64,000 nt of DNA from an uncultured Parolsenella sp. (GTDB lineage: Bacteria > Actinomycetota > Coriobacteriia > Coriobacteriales > Atopobiaceae), in NCBI GenBank assembly GCA_934668375.1, contig CAKUNF010000002.1:1-64000 (forward strand), written 5' to 3'. How positions within the stretch are numbered: the stretch's first letter is position 1; every line of letters begins with the position of its first letter. Positions 17,412-25,615 of this stretch are shown in pieces. The notes beneath the pieces were generated by a model. It saw nothing but the letters and a program-made list of their open reading frames with translations. It did not search any database and had not been told where the DNA came from. Made by a program: the position numbers and the translations under genes.

Positions 17412-18353
17412 CTAGGAGCGAATGGTGGTTCCGGTCTTGCCGTCAATGCCGTCACGCGCCTTCTCGAGCAGCGTGATGAGGGCGGAGCGGCCCGGCTTGC
17501 TCTCGGCGAACGCCGCGGCGGCCAGGACCTTCGGCTCCATGGAGCCCTTGCCGAACTCGCCGGCGTCGGCCAGCTCGTGGGCGCGCTCGGGCGTGAGGGC
17601 GTCGAGCCACTCCTCGTCAGGCTTGCCAAAGCGAACGGCAACCTTCTCCACGGCCGTGAGGATCACGAGGTAGTCCGCATCGAGGGACTCCGCGAGAAGC
17701 TCGGCCGCGAAGTCCTTGTCGATGACGGCCGCGGCGCCCTTGAGGTGGTGGTTGCCCGTGGGCTCGACGGGGATGCCGCCGCCGCCACAGGCGATGACCA
17801 CGTGGTTTGCCGCGACGAGCGAGGAGATCGTGTCGAGCTCGACGATGCGCTTGGGCTTAGGGCTCGCCACGACGCGGCGATAGCCTCGGCCGGAGTCCTC
17901 GACGAAGTCGTAGCCGCGGCTCTCCTTGAGACCCTCGGCCTCCTCCTTGCTCATGAACGAGCCAATGGGCTTCGTGGGGTTCTCGAACGCGGGGTCCGCC
18001 GGGTCGACCTCGACCTGCGTGAGGACGGTGGCGACACCCTTCTCGATGCCGCGGCGCTCCATCTCCTCGCGGAGGGCGTTCTGCAGGTCATAGCCGATGT
18101 AGCCCTGGCTCATGGCACCGCAGACGGACAGCGGGCACGGGATGTACTTCTCGGGGTCGCTGCGCGTCAGCTCGGTCATGGCGTTGGCGATCATGCCAAC
18201 CTGCGGGCCGTTGCCGTGCACGACGACAACCTCGTTTCCCTGCTCGATGAGGTCAACGATGGCCCTAGAGGTCACCTGAACGGCCTGCATCTGCTCGGGA
18301 AGGTTCTTTCCAAGGGCGTTGCCGCCGAGGGCAACGACGATGCGCTTGGACAT
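17412..18353 (-). CDS. arcC: Carbamate kinase
   Basis: A 313-residue ArcC-type kinase. It makes ATP from carbamoyl phosphate and ADP. Motifs are VVALGGNALGKN at the N-terminus, VVVHGNGPQVG, VIACGGGGIPV and the C-terminal GSMEPKVLAA. CGGAG precedes the ATG at 18353. It is placed after ygeW, the carbamoyltransferase that should supply carbamoyl phosphate, as in purine-degrading clusters. The 5' leader (18354-18519) is highly structured. Confidence 0.95.
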   Translation of the reverse strand: MSKRIVVALGGNALGKNLPEQMQAVQVTSRAIVDLIEQGNEVVVVHGNGPQVGMIANAMTELTRSDPEKYIPCPLSVCGAMSQGYIGYDLQNALREEMERRGIEKGVATVLTQVEVDPADPAFENPTKPIGSFMSKEEAEGLKESRGYDFVEDSGRGYRRVVASPKPKRIVELDTISSLVAANHVVIACGGGGIPVEPTGNHHLKGAAAVIDKDFAAELLAESLDADYLVILTAVEKVAVRFGKPDEEWLDALTPERAHELADAGEFGKGSMEPKVLAAAAFAESKPGRSALITLLEKARDGIDGKTGTTIRS

Positions 18354-18391
18354 GGGGGCTCCGATCAAAAAAGTGTAAGAGGTATGGTTCT

Positions 18392-18435
18392 CACTCGGCC
18401 ACCCCATAAAAGGGGGGAAGCAGGGCGGCCGAGTG
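18392..18435. other. Long hairpin in the arcC leader
   Basis: CACTCGGCC (18392-18400) pairs with GGCCGAGTG (18427-18435), with an inner CCCC/GGGG pairing. On the minus strand an alternative weak stem (GTGAGA with TCTTAC) overlaps its end and is followed by six T residues shortly before the arcC ribosome site, an arrangement like an attenuator. On the plus strand the hairpin precedes a strong terminator. Confidence 0.4.
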
Positions 18436-18448
18436 GGTTCCAACTAGC

Positions 18449-18476
18449 GCCGGCCCCCAGTGGGGGCCGGCTTTTT
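18449..18476 (+). terminator. Strong rho-independent terminator facing the plus strand
   Basis: A perfect 10-bp stem GCCGGCCCCC/GGGGGCCGGC with a 3-base loop is followed by five T residues at 18472-18476 on the plus strand. Both flanking genes are on the minus strand, so it would end a plus-strand transcript, possibly a small RNA from 18354-18448. Minus-strand transcription would also meet the stem but without a T-run. Confidence 0.7.
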
Positions 18477-18519
18477 GGGGTGTATCAGGCCTCGAGTCGG
18501 CTATACCGACGCGGGGGCA

Positions 18520-19719
18520 TTAGGCCTGATACCAGCGGGGGGTGCCGGCGTCCTCGAGCGCCTTGAGCGTGGCGACGGGATCGGCAACCTTCTGGAGGAA
18601 CATCATTGCGGCGATGGCGTAGGGCTTGTAGGAGGCCTCCTTGTACATGCCGTCGCGGTGCATGTCGAAGACGTCGGCCATGACCTCGCCATGCTCGCAG
18701 GAGACGCCGGAGATGTCGGCGGGCAGCGGGTGCATGAAGATCGTGTCCTGGCCGTTGGCCGTCTTGGCCATGAGGTCGGTCGTGGAGCACCAGTCCTGGT
18801 GCGTGGCGTTCTGGGCGAGAAGCTCCTTCTCGAGCGCGGCGATGCCGGCGTCGTCACCCTCGGCGTAGAGGTTGGTGCGCTTCTCCATGGCCGCGTACGG
18901 AGCCCAGGACTTCGGGATCACGATGTCGGCGCCCTCGAAGGCCTCGGCCATCGTGTTGACCTGCTTGAACGAGGTGCCGTTCTCGGCGGCATAGCCCTTT
19001 GCGCGCTCGACGACCTCGGGCATGAGGTCGTAGCCCTCGGGGTGGGCCAGGGTGACGTCCATGCCAAAGCGCGGCAGCAGGCTGATGAGCGACTGCGGGC
19101 AGGACAGGGGCTTGCCGTAGGAGGGCGAGTAGGCCCAGGTCACGGCAACCTTCTTGCCCTTGAGGTTCTCGAGGCCGCCGAACTCCTCGATGAGGTAGAG
19201 CATGTCGGCAGAGGACTGCGTGGGGTGATCGGAGTCGGACTGCAGGGAGATGAGCGTGGGACGGTGGTCGAGCACGCCGTCGGCGTAGGCCTGCTGGACG
19301 GACTCGGAGACCTCGGCCATGTAGGCGTCGCCCTTGCCGATGTACATGTCGTCGCGGATGCCGATGACGTCAGCCATGAAGGAGATCATCGTGGCGGTCT
19401 CGCGAACGGTCTCGCCGTGGGCGATCTGGGACTTCTTCTCGTCCAGGTCCTGGAGCTCGAGGCCGAGGAGGTTGGAGGCCTTGGAGAAGGAGAAGCGGGT
19501 GCGCGTAGAGTTGTCGCGGAACAGCGAGACAGCGAGGCCCGAGTCGAAGATCTTGGAGGAGATGTTGCGCTCGCGCAGGTTGCGCAGGGCGGCGGCGGTG
19601 GCGTAGAGGGCGCGCAGCTCGTCGGTGGTCTTGTCCCAGGTGTGCAGGAAGTCGCTGTTGTACATGCCCTTGAAGTCAAGGCCAGACAGGACGTCGAGGT
19701 ACTGCTGGATATCGCTCAT
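18520..19719 (-). CDS. ygeW: Knotted carbamoyltransferase YgeW
   Basis: A 399-residue member of the aspartate/ornithine carbamoyltransferase family. The carbamoyl phosphate loop STRTR (FRDNSTRTRFSF, about residue 70), HPTQ (DHPTQSSADM, about 165) and HPLPAD (about 328) are all intact. It is longer than ornithine transcarbamylase and matches the YgeW subfamily. The natural acceptor is unsettled; in purine-degradation clusters it is thought to release carbamoyl phosphate for carbamate kinase. GGGGAGAGG precedes the ATG. Upstream gene ygeY ends 120 bases away, with a hairpin between. Confidence 0.93.
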   Translation of the reverse strand: MSDIQQYLDVLSGLDFKGMYNSDFLHTWDKTTDELRALYATAAALRNLRERNISSKIFDSGLAVSLFRDNSTRTRFSFSKASNLLGLELQDLDEKKSQIAHGETVRETATMISFMADVIGIRDDMYIGKGDAYMAEVSESVQQAYADGVLDHRPTLISLQSDSDHPTQSSADMLYLIEEFGGLENLKGKKVAVTWAYSPSYGKPLSCPQSLISLLPRFGMDVTLAHPEGYDLMPEVVERAKGYAAENGTSFKQVNTMAEAFEGADIVIPKSWAPYAAMEKRTNLYAEGDDAGIAALEKELLAQNATHQDWCSTTDLMAKTANGQDTIFMHPLPADISGVSCEHGEVMADVFDMHRDGMYKEASYKPYAIAAMMFLQKVADPVATLKALEDAGTPRWYQA

Positions 19720-19771
19720 TGGGTTTCCTCTCCCCTAGTGGTGTGTGAGGCGGGCGCATGCCCGCGTGGTG

Positions 19772-19807
19772 CCTGCCGCCCCAAGCTCCCCGAGCCGGGG
19801 CGGCAGG
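19772..19807. terminator. Hairpin between ygeY and ygeW
   Basis: CCTGCCGCCCC pairs with GGGGCGGCAGG as a perfect 11-bp stem. No T-run follows on the minus strand, so it may stabilise or process mRNA rather than fully stop transcription. Confidence 0.5.
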
Positions 19808-19839
19808 AATGATTCTAAAGCGGCGCGCGAGACGGACGA

Positions 19840-21225
19840 CTACTTGATGTCGTTGTCCGTGAGCTCGGCGCGGTAGGTCGTGGCGTTGCCGTCAGCCTGC
19901 GAGGGGTCATAGAGGTTGAGGGCAGCGACGTAGAGGGCGGCGCAGGTCGGGAGGTCCTGCTTGTAGGTGACCTCGTTGGGCGCGTGGGCCTGGGACTCGG
20001 CGCCGGGGCCAAAGCCAACGCAGGGGATGCCGTAGCGGCCCTGGATGGAGACGCAGTTCGTGGAGAAGGTCCACTTGTCGCACAGCGGGCGGCCGGCGCG
20101 CTTGTCCATAGACTTCTCGCAGCCGATGCGCTCGTCACCGAAGAGCGCCTTGTGGGCGTCGACGAGGGCCTTGACGTGCGGCGCGGACTCCTTGTTGATC
20201 CACGTTGGGAAGTAGGCCTCGGTCTCGTAGACCTCGCCCGTCCAGGACGGACGGTCGTACATGTACATGGAGACCTTGACGTCGTCGCCGTACTTCTTGA
20301 CGGACGGGAGGTTCTCGACCTCGGCCAGGCAGGACTTGTAGGTCTCTCCGGCGGTCATGCGGCGGTCGATGGAGATGGCGCAGGAGTCGGCCACGGCGCA
20401 GCGGGACGGCGAGGTGTAGAAGATCTGGGAGACGGTGCAGGTGCCGCGGCCCAGGAAGCGGGCGTCCTCGTAGTGGTCGGGGTTGTACTTGGGGTCGAGC
20501 ATCTTGACGAGGCCCTTGACGTCCGTGGACTCGTCGCAGCCGTTGTTGTTGAGCTTGCGGACGTCGGCGATGATGTCGGCCATCTTGTAGATGGCGTTGT
20601 CGCCGCGCTCGGGGGCGGAACCGTGGCAGGACGTGCCGTGGACGTCGACGCGAATCTCCATGCGGCCACGGTGACCACGATAGATGCCGCCGTCGGTGGG
20701 CTCGGTGGAGATGACGAACTCAGGCTTGATGCCGTCGACGTTGTAGATGTACTGCCAGCACATACCGTCGCAGTCCTCCTCCTGGACCGTGCCGACGACC
20801 ATGACCTTGTAGCCCTCGGGGATGAGGTCGAGGTCCTTCATCATCTTGGCAGCGTAGGTCGCAGAGGCCATGCCGCCCTCCTGGTCGGAGCCGCCGCGGC
20901 CGCCGATGAGCTGGTCGTCCTCGAAGCCCTCGTAGGGGTCGAAGTCCCAGTTGTCACGGTTGCCGATGCCAACGGTGTCGATGTGGGAGTCGATGGCGAT
21001 GATCTTGTCGCCCTCGCCCATGAAGCCCATGACGTTGCCAAGGCCGTCGACCTTGACCTCGTCGAAGCCGAGCTTCTCCATCTCGGCCTTGATGCAGGCG
21101 ACGACCTCGCCCTCCTCGCAGGACTCGGACGGGTGGGAGATCATGGCGCGCAGGAACGCCGTCATGTCCTTGCCGTAGTCCTGGGCGGTCTTCTTGATGA
21201 GATCGTAGTCGAGCTGCTTAGCCAT
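19840..21225 (-). CDS. ygeY: YgeY family selenium-metabolism-linked hydrolase (M20 type)
   Basis: A 461-residue M20 metallohydrolase. Zinc-site motifs are [12 protein letters not shown] (about residue 79), the Asp in [11 protein letters not shown], the catalytic EED in TVQEEDCDG and the Glu in ISTEPTDGG. The YgeY family is found beside ygeX, ygfK and xanthine dehydrogenase genes. It is expected to cleave an amide or carbamoyl bond of an intermediate leading to 2,3-diaminopropionate; the precise substrate is not shown by sequence. AAAGG precedes the ATG. It follows dpaL by 66 bases and is probably cotranscribed. Confidence 0.93.
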   Translation of the reverse strand: MAKQLDYDLIKKTAQDYGKDMTAFLRAMISHPSESCEEGEVVACIKAEMEKLGFDEVKVDGLGNVMGFMGEGDKIIAIDSHIDTVGIGNRDNWDFDPYEGFEDDQLIGGRGGSDQEGGMASATYAAKMMKDLDLIPEGYKVMVVGTVQEEDCDGMCWQYIYNVDGIKPEFVISTEPTDGGIYRGHRGRMEIRVDVHGTSCHGSAPERGDNAIYKMADIIADVRKLNNNGCDESTDVKGLVKMLDPKYNPDHYEDARFLGRGTCTVSQIFYTSPSRCAVADSCAISIDRRMTAGETYKSCLAEVENLPSVKKYGDDVKVSMYMYDRPSWTGEVYETEAYFPTWINKESAPHVKALVDAHKALFGDERIGCEKSMDKRAGRPLCDKWTFSTNCVSIQGRYGIPCVGFGPGAESQAHAPNEVTYKQDLPTCAALYVAALNLYDPSQADGNATTYRAELTDNDIK

Positions 21226-21291
21226 GTCGTGAACCTTTCTGTTCGATGGCCTTCGTTACCTAGATGTGGGCCGCATGAGCGGCAGTGGTGC

Positions 21292-22506
21292 CTAGCAGGT
21301 GGGGTACTCGCCCTCCCAGACGATGCGGCGGTACTGCTCGGGGTCGGTGTCGCCCTCGGTGGAGAAGCACAGCACGGAGCTCGTCTTGTCCAGGCCGATG
21401 GCCTCCTTGAGCTCGGCGTACTCCGGGTCGAGCATGAGCGTCTCGACGAGGCCCGTCGTCACGGCACCGGACTCGCCGGAGATGACGCGCGGGTCGCCCT
21501 TCTCGGGGGCGCCGAGGGTACGCATGCCGCGGGCCGTCACCCAGTCGGGGCAGGAGACGAACGCCGTCACGTGGTTGCGCAGGATGTCCCAGCCCAGGAT
21601 GTTGGGCTCACCGCAGCACAGCCCGGCCATGATGGAGGGCATGTCGCCGTCGACGATGCGCGGCTCGCCGTCACCGGCGGCAGCGCCCTTGTAGAGGCAC
21701 GCGGCAGGGGCGCACTCGGCCACGACGAACGTGGGCGGGTTGTCCGGGAACAGGTTCGTGAAGTAGCCCACGACGGCACCGGCGAGCGAGCCCACGCCAG
21801 CCTGGACGAACACGTGCGTCGGGCGGTTGATGGCCATCTCGCGAAGCTGCTCGGCAGCCTCGGAGGCCATGGTGCCATAGCCCTCCATGATCCAGGACGG
21901 GATCTTCTCGTAGCCCTCCCAGGCGGTGTCCTGCACGATGACGCCACGCTCGCAGGCATCGGCCTCGGCGGCAGCCATGCGGACGCACTCGTCGTAGTTG
22001 ACCTCCTCGATGGTCACCTTGGCGCCCTCGGCGGCGATGTTGTCAAAGCGCGGCTTCGTGGAGCCCTTGGGCATGTGCACGACGGCCTTCTGGCCGAGCT
22101 TGTTGGCAGCCCACGCCACGCCGCGGCCGTGGTTGCCGTCCGTGGCCGTGAAGAACGTGGCCTGGCCGAAGTCCTCGGCGAGCTTGTCGGACGTGAGGTA
22201 GTCGAACGTGCACTCGGCAACGTCCTTGCCAGTCTCGTCGGCGATGTAGTTGGCCATGGCAAACGAGCCACCGAGCACCTTGAAGGCGTTGAGGCCGAAG
22301 CGGTAGGACTCGTCCTTGACGCACAGGTTGCCCAGGCCCAGGCGAGCGGCCTGGCCGTCGAGACGGGCAAGCGGCGTCACGGTGTACTGCGGGAAGCTCT
22401 TGTGGAAGGCGCGGGCCTTCTTGACGTTGTCGAGCGACATGATGCCCAGGTGCGCATCATCGCTCTTGGGCATGTGGTTGATGGCCCACTGAATCTTCTC
22501 GCTCAC
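21292..22506 (-). CDS. dpaL: Diaminopropionate ammonia-lyase
   Basis: A 404-residue fold-type II PLP enzyme (YgeX). It converts 2,3-diaminopropionate to pyruvate and two ammonia, through 2-aminoacrylate. The PLP lysine is in GLNAFKVLGGS (about residue 75), with TATDGNHGRG and the Gly-rich phosphate loop QAGVGSLAGAV downstream. The GTG at 22506 is chosen because AAGGAGG lies 10 bases upstream; an in-frame ATG at 22539 lies before that ribosome site and inside the palindrome. It is the first gene of the dpaL-ygeY-ygeW unit. Confidence 0.94.
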   Translation of the reverse strand: MSEKIQWAINHMPKSDDAHLGIMSLDNVKKARAFHKSFPQYTVTPLARLDGQAARLGLGNLCVKDESYRFGLNAFKVLGGSFAMANYIADETGKDVAECTFDYLTSDKLAEDFGQATFFTATDGNHGRGVAWAANKLGQKAVVHMPKGSTKPRFDNIAAEGAKVTIEEVNYDECVRMAAAEADACERGVIVQDTAWEGYEKIPSWIMEGYGTMASEAAEQLREMAINRPTHVFVQAGVGSLAGAVVGYFTNLFPDNPPTFVVAECAPAACLYKGAAAGDGEPRIVDGDMPSIMAGLCCGEPNILGWDILRNHVTAFVSCPDWVTARGMRTLGAPEKGDPRVISGESGAVTTGLVETLMLDPEYAELKEAIGLDKTSSVLCFSTEGDTDPEQYRRIVWEGEYPTC

Positions 22507-22537
22507 GTTACCGAGACCTCCTTGGTTGGTTGCATTC

Positions 22538-22568
22538 AACTATTTGTTTGATAACCAAACAAATAGTT
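22538..22568. promoter_or_regulatory. Perfect 13-bp inverted repeat at the dpaL promoter (candidate operator)
   Basis: AACTATTTGTTTG (22538-22550) and CAAACAAATAGTT (22556-22568) are exact inverted copies with a 5-base spacer. They lie just downstream of a possible -10 (22578-22583) and upstream of the ribosome site. A repressor site or a 5' hairpin would fit. CAAACA-type copies of one arm recur upstream of xdhA and ssnA. Confidence 0.65.
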
Positions 22569-22577
22569 TGTTACTCC

Positions 22578-22607
22578 ATATGAAACCACACTTTGTTTTA
22601 GATTCAA
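22578..22607 (-). promoter_or_regulatory. Candidate dpaL promoter
   Basis: On the minus strand, TTGAAT (22607-22602) and TCATAT (22583-22578) are spaced 18 bases. The spacer carries ACCACACTTTGTTTTAG (22585-22601, plus strand), which recurs nearly intact at 48261-48277 between the two YheO-like regulator genes. Confidence 0.5.
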
Positions 22608-22765
22608 GGCTAGTTTTACGCCGTCTGGTGAGCGTTGCGAAATCGGCCGCGAGCGTTGGGTTGCCACATGAGACGGCGACGGACAAACCCGCATGTCATC
22701 GCCTTGGTTGACATAACGGCACGACCGTGATGAGCGGCCTATCGTCACACGAGCGACACATTAGC

Positions 22766-22794
22766 GCCCCAAAGGTGTCAAAGACTTTTGGGCA
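22766..22794. repeat. REP-like element, family C
   Basis: GCCCCAAAGGTGTC joins an inverted arm ending TTTTGGGCA. Its reverse complement recurs at 35634-35662 with one mismatch over 29 bases. Nothing else in the 22608-22806 stretch looks coding. Confidence 0.65.
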
Positions 22795-22806
22795 CCCAAT
22801 CGGCAG

Positions 22807-22841
22807 CAAAAGAGGGTCGCTCCGCGCGGGAACGACCCTCT
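22807..22841 (-). terminator. Terminator after the NCS2 permease
   Basis: AGAGGGTCG (22811-22819) pairs with CGACCCTCT (22833-22841); the minus strand continues into TTTTGC. It lies 60 bases past the permease stop. Confidence 0.75.
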
Positions 22842-22901
22842 GACACAACGGCGGAACTGCTCGGGGAAGAAGCGTGTCCGCCGGCCGTGTATCGAATGGG
22901 G

Positions 22902-24284
22902 CTACTCCTCGTCCTCCGAGTCGCCGTCGGAGACGCGAAGCTTCTTCTCCTCCTCGACGGGCTCGGGAGGCATGAGCAGGTTGAGCACGATTGCCATGAT
23001 GGCGCACGGCGTGATGGCCGAGGTGCCAAAGATCGTGTTGATCCAGCCAGGCATGCCCACGCCCGTGAGCGAGCCGGAGACCTGCGCGATGCCCAGGCCA
23101 AATGCCACGGACACGCCAAAGATGGTGCAGGTGCGCGGCGTGAGGCCATCCTTCACGAGAATGCGGATGCCGTTGAGCGTGATGGTGCCGAACACGCTGA
23201 TGGTGGCGCCGCCGATGACGGGCTGGGGAATCATGAGAAGGAGCGCCGAGAGCTTGGGGCACAGGCCCGCGGCCATGAACACGATGGCGGCTCCGCCGAA
23301 CACCCAGCGGTTGATGACCTTCGTGCTCACGATGATGCCCACGTTCTGGCCGAACGCCGAGGTGGGAACGCCGCCGAACAGCGAGGAGATGATGGAGACG
23401 AGGCCCTGCGCCATGATGCCGCCAGAGATCTCCCTGCCCTTGGGCATGCGGTCCATGGAGCCGGCCGTGGCGGCGGAGAGGTCGCCGATGAGCTGGATGT
23501 TCACCATGACGTAGATGATGGCGATCGTGATGCAGACGGCAGGGTCGAACGTGAGCTCGAACGGCATGAACTGAGGCAGGGAGAACCAGGCAGCCTCGCC
23601 GATGCCGGACGGGTCAATCATGCCAAACGGGATGGACACGACGCATCCGATGATGATCGCGAAGAAGATGGAGCCGATCTTCGTGATGCCCTTCGTGAAG
23701 TTCGTGAGACCAAACGTCACGGCAAAGGTGATGAGGCCCACGATCCAGTTCATCGCGCTGCCGAAGTTCTCGGTCCCCACGCCACCGGCGATGTACTTGA
23801 TGGCCGTGGGATACAGCGACACGCCGATGGTGAAGATGACCGTGCCAGTGACGAGCGGCGGGAAGATCCACCTGATTTTGTCGTAGAACAGGCTGAACAC
23901 GATGGCGACGATGCCGCCGACCATCTCGGCGCCGAGGATGACGGAGAAGCCAAACTCCCCGCCCACGGCTTGCAGCGCCGGCAGGAACGCGAACGAGGCG
24001 CCCGTGAGGATGGGCAGGCCCGAGCCAATACGACCGAACAGCGGGAACTGCTGGAGCAACGTGTCGATGGCAGAGAGGATGAGCGCCACCTGAATGATGG
24101 CCGTCTCCTGCTCGGCGGAAAATCCGCACGTGGTCGCGATCATCATCGCGGGGGTGATGACGCCGGCGAACGACGCGAGCACGTGCTGCAGCGACGTGGG
24201 GATGAGCGAGCTCAGGGGCGGGAAGCCATCTCGCTTGAACAGCGACTTGTCGAGACCCGCCTCGGTCTGCTGGGTATTGTCCAT
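22902..24284 (-). CDS. NCS2 family purine (xanthine/urate type) permease
   Basis: A 460-residue membrane protein with about 13-14 helices, of the nucleobase-cation symporter-2 family (UraA/XanQ/UacT/PbuX). The family region PTSAFGQNVGIIVSTKVINR is present, as is the GDLSA segment before TM9. It should import xanthine, urate or a related purine. GAGAGGAA precedes the ATG at 24284. The C-terminal tail is acidic (DGDSEDEE). It is a single-gene unit inside the purine region, between dpaL and the unknown plus-strand gene. Substrate choice between xanthine, urate and uracil is inferred from context. Confidence 0.88.
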   Translation of the reverse strand: MDNTQQTEAGLDKSLFKRDGFPPLSSLIPTSLQHVLASFAGVITPAMMIATTCGFSAEQETAIIQVALILSAIDTLLQQFPLFGRIGSGLPILTGASFAFLPALQAVGGEFGFSVILGAEMVGGIVAIVFSLFYDKIRWIFPPLVTGTVIFTIGVSLYPTAIKYIAGGVGTENFGSAMNWIVGLITFAVTFGLTNFTKGITKIGSIFFAIIIGCVVSIPFGMIDPSGIGEAAWFSLPQFMPFELTFDPAVCITIAIIYVMVNIQLIGDLSAATAGSMDRMPKGREISGGIMAQGLVSIISSLFGGVPTSAFGQNVGIIVSTKVINRWVFGGAAIVFMAAGLCPKLSALLLMIPQPVIGGATISVFGTITLNGIRILVKDGLTPRTCTIFGVSVAFGLGIAQVSGSLTGVGMPGWINTIFGTSAITPCAIMAIVLNLLMPPEPVEEEKKLRVSDGDSEDEE

Positions 24285-24552
24285 ACATGTTCCTCTCGTG
24301 AGGGCGCTCTGGTACGCGCCTGTGCGTGCGGCCCGACCATGCCCCGGGGACCGCCCACGCATCATCCCCTGAACGGGGCGAAAAAACATCCTAAAGAATA
24401 TTCAGTTGTGCTTACAATTTGTTAGGAACTCTCCCGCAGCACGCCAACGGCGGGTTTTTGGGCGTGAGCGGTATCGCGATGTCCCAAATGGGTCTGACCC
24501 TACGCGTATACTCGACAGCGAATGCAAAGAAAGAAAGCACAAGGAGGAGCCC

Positions 24553-25032
24553 ATGCTCGACATGATCAAGGCCGAGGAGGCCCGCGCCATCGCCGCGGAG
24601 GCGGACCCCACGAGAGAGACGGCCGCAGCGGACACGCTCTCCAACAACGCCATCAGCTGGGCCATCAGAAACGCCATCCACCGCACGGACACGCGCATCC
24701 GCATGTACGCCAAGTTCGGCCGCACCACGCTGTCCGTGAAGTTCGCCCCGAGCGACGGCGACCGCGACGGCGAGGGCAACTCGTTCTACAACGACCTCGT
24801 GGCCAACAGCAACACGAACGTCGCCGACGCCGTCTGCGACATCATCTACGGGCGCGAGCAGGACCTCATCTCCCCCATCCAGACCGCGCGCATCCTCAAC
24901 ACGTACAGCTCGAGGCTCGCAAAGTTCGTCAACGACCTGCAGCGCCTGGGCTACGAGGTCGAGGTCGGCAACGGAAGCGAGAAGGGCAACGGAAAGATCG
25001 ACAACAACACGATCGTCGTCAAGTGGGCCTAG
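24553..25032 (+). CDS. Hypothetical protein of unknown function inside the purine region
   Basis: A 159-residue soluble protein; no domain is recognised. AAGGAGGAGCCC precedes the ATG at 24553; the frame extends further upstream but without a ribosome site. The N-terminal half is helical and acidic (IKAEEARAIAAEADPTRETA), the middle carries IRMYAKFGRTTLSVKF, and the C-terminus ends as a beta segment (NNTIVVKWA). It is one of few plus-strand genes between 14.5 and 48 kb, has its own terminator and separates the permease from xdhCBA. A link to purine metabolism is only positional. Confidence 0.7.
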   Translation: MLDMIKAEEARAIAAEADPTRETAAADTLSNNAISWAIRNAIHRTDTRIRMYAKFGRTTLSVKFAPSDGDRDGEGNSFYNDLVANSNTNVADAVCDIIYGREQDLISPIQTARILNTYSSRLAKFVNDLQRLGYEVEVGNGSEKGNGKIDNNTIVVKWA

Positions 25033-25066
25033 GCTGGCAAGCCTCGAGCTCTGACGGCTGACACGA

Positions 25067-25105
25067 GGAGGGCCCGGCTCTGAGCGAGTCGGGCCCTCCC
25101 CTTTG
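25067..25105 (+). terminator. Terminator of the unknown plus-strand gene
   Basis: A perfect 10-bp stem GGAGGGCCCG/CGGGCCCTCC (25067-25076, 25090-25099) is followed by CCTTTGTT on the plus strand. Confidence 0.75.
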
Positions 25106-25120
25106 TTACGACGCCTTTGC

Positions 25121-25615
25121 CTACTTGTCGGAGCCGCACTCGCCGTGGACGATCTCGATGGCCTTCTCGACGCCGTCGATGACGTTCTGGTAGCCGGTGC
25201 AGCGGCACAGGTGGCCGGAGAGGTTCTTGCGAATCTCATCACGCGTGTAGGTCTTGCCGGTGTTGATCATCTCCATGGCGCTCATGATGATGCCGGGGAT
25301 GCAGAAGCCGCACTGCACGGCAAACTGGTCAATAAACGCCTGCTGAACGGGGTTGAGCGTGCCGTCCGGAGCCTGCAGACCCTCCACGGTGAGGATATCC
25401 TTGCCCTGGGCCCAGTCGGTGAGGTAGAGGCAGGTGTCCGTTGCCACGCCATCGATGAGGACGGTGCAGGCACCACACTCGCCCACCTCGCAGCCACGTT
25501 TGACGCTCGTGAGGCCAAGGCGGTTGCGCAGCGTGTCAAGCAGAGACTCGCGCGGGTCGTAGCCCACCTGGACCTCCTTGCCGTTCACCGTGCACTTCAA
25601 GATCTTCATGTCCAT
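25121..25615 (-). CDS. xdhC: Xanthine dehydrogenase-type 2Fe-2S subunit
   Basis: A 164-residue iron-sulfur subunit of a molybdenum hydroxylase. The plant-type cluster is bound by GCEVGECGACTV plus a Cys near residue 63, and the second cluster by CGFC and CRC (QCGFCIPG and HLCRCTGY). It passes electrons from the molybdenum subunit to the FAD subunit. The ATG at 25615 shares its A with the TGA of the FAD-subunit gene; a GTG one codon earlier is equally possible. It is the last gene of the xdhA-xdhB-xdhC unit. Confidence 0.92.
   Translation of the reverse strand: MDMKILKCTVNGKEVQVGYDPRESLLDTLRNRLGLTSVKRGCEVGECGACTVLIDGVATDTCLYLTDWAQGKDILTVEGLQAPDGTLNPVQQAFIDQFAVQCGFCIPGIIMSAMEMINTGKTYTRDEIRKNLSGHLCRCTGYQNVIDGVEKAIEIVHGECGSDK

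Noticed and set aside
18392-18435. Resemblance of the hairpin to bacterial SRP (4.5S) RNA because of an AAGCAGG stretch
   Set aside because: The conserved opposing TCAGG segment and GNRA tetraloop are absent, so the symmetric loop of SRP helix 8 cannot form.
22506-22539. ATG at 22539 as the dpaL start
   Set aside because: The AAGGAGG ribosome site lies after it and the palindromic operator overlaps it; the GTG at 22506 is better placed.
19984-22551. An 855-residue plus-strand frame opposite ygeY and dpaL
   Set aside because: Antisense to two clear enzymes; repetitive Val/Leu/Asp-Gly composition typical of high-GC shadows. Similar frames at 26353-28914, 35647-38454, 39463-42177 and 49122-51512 were rejected for the same reason.
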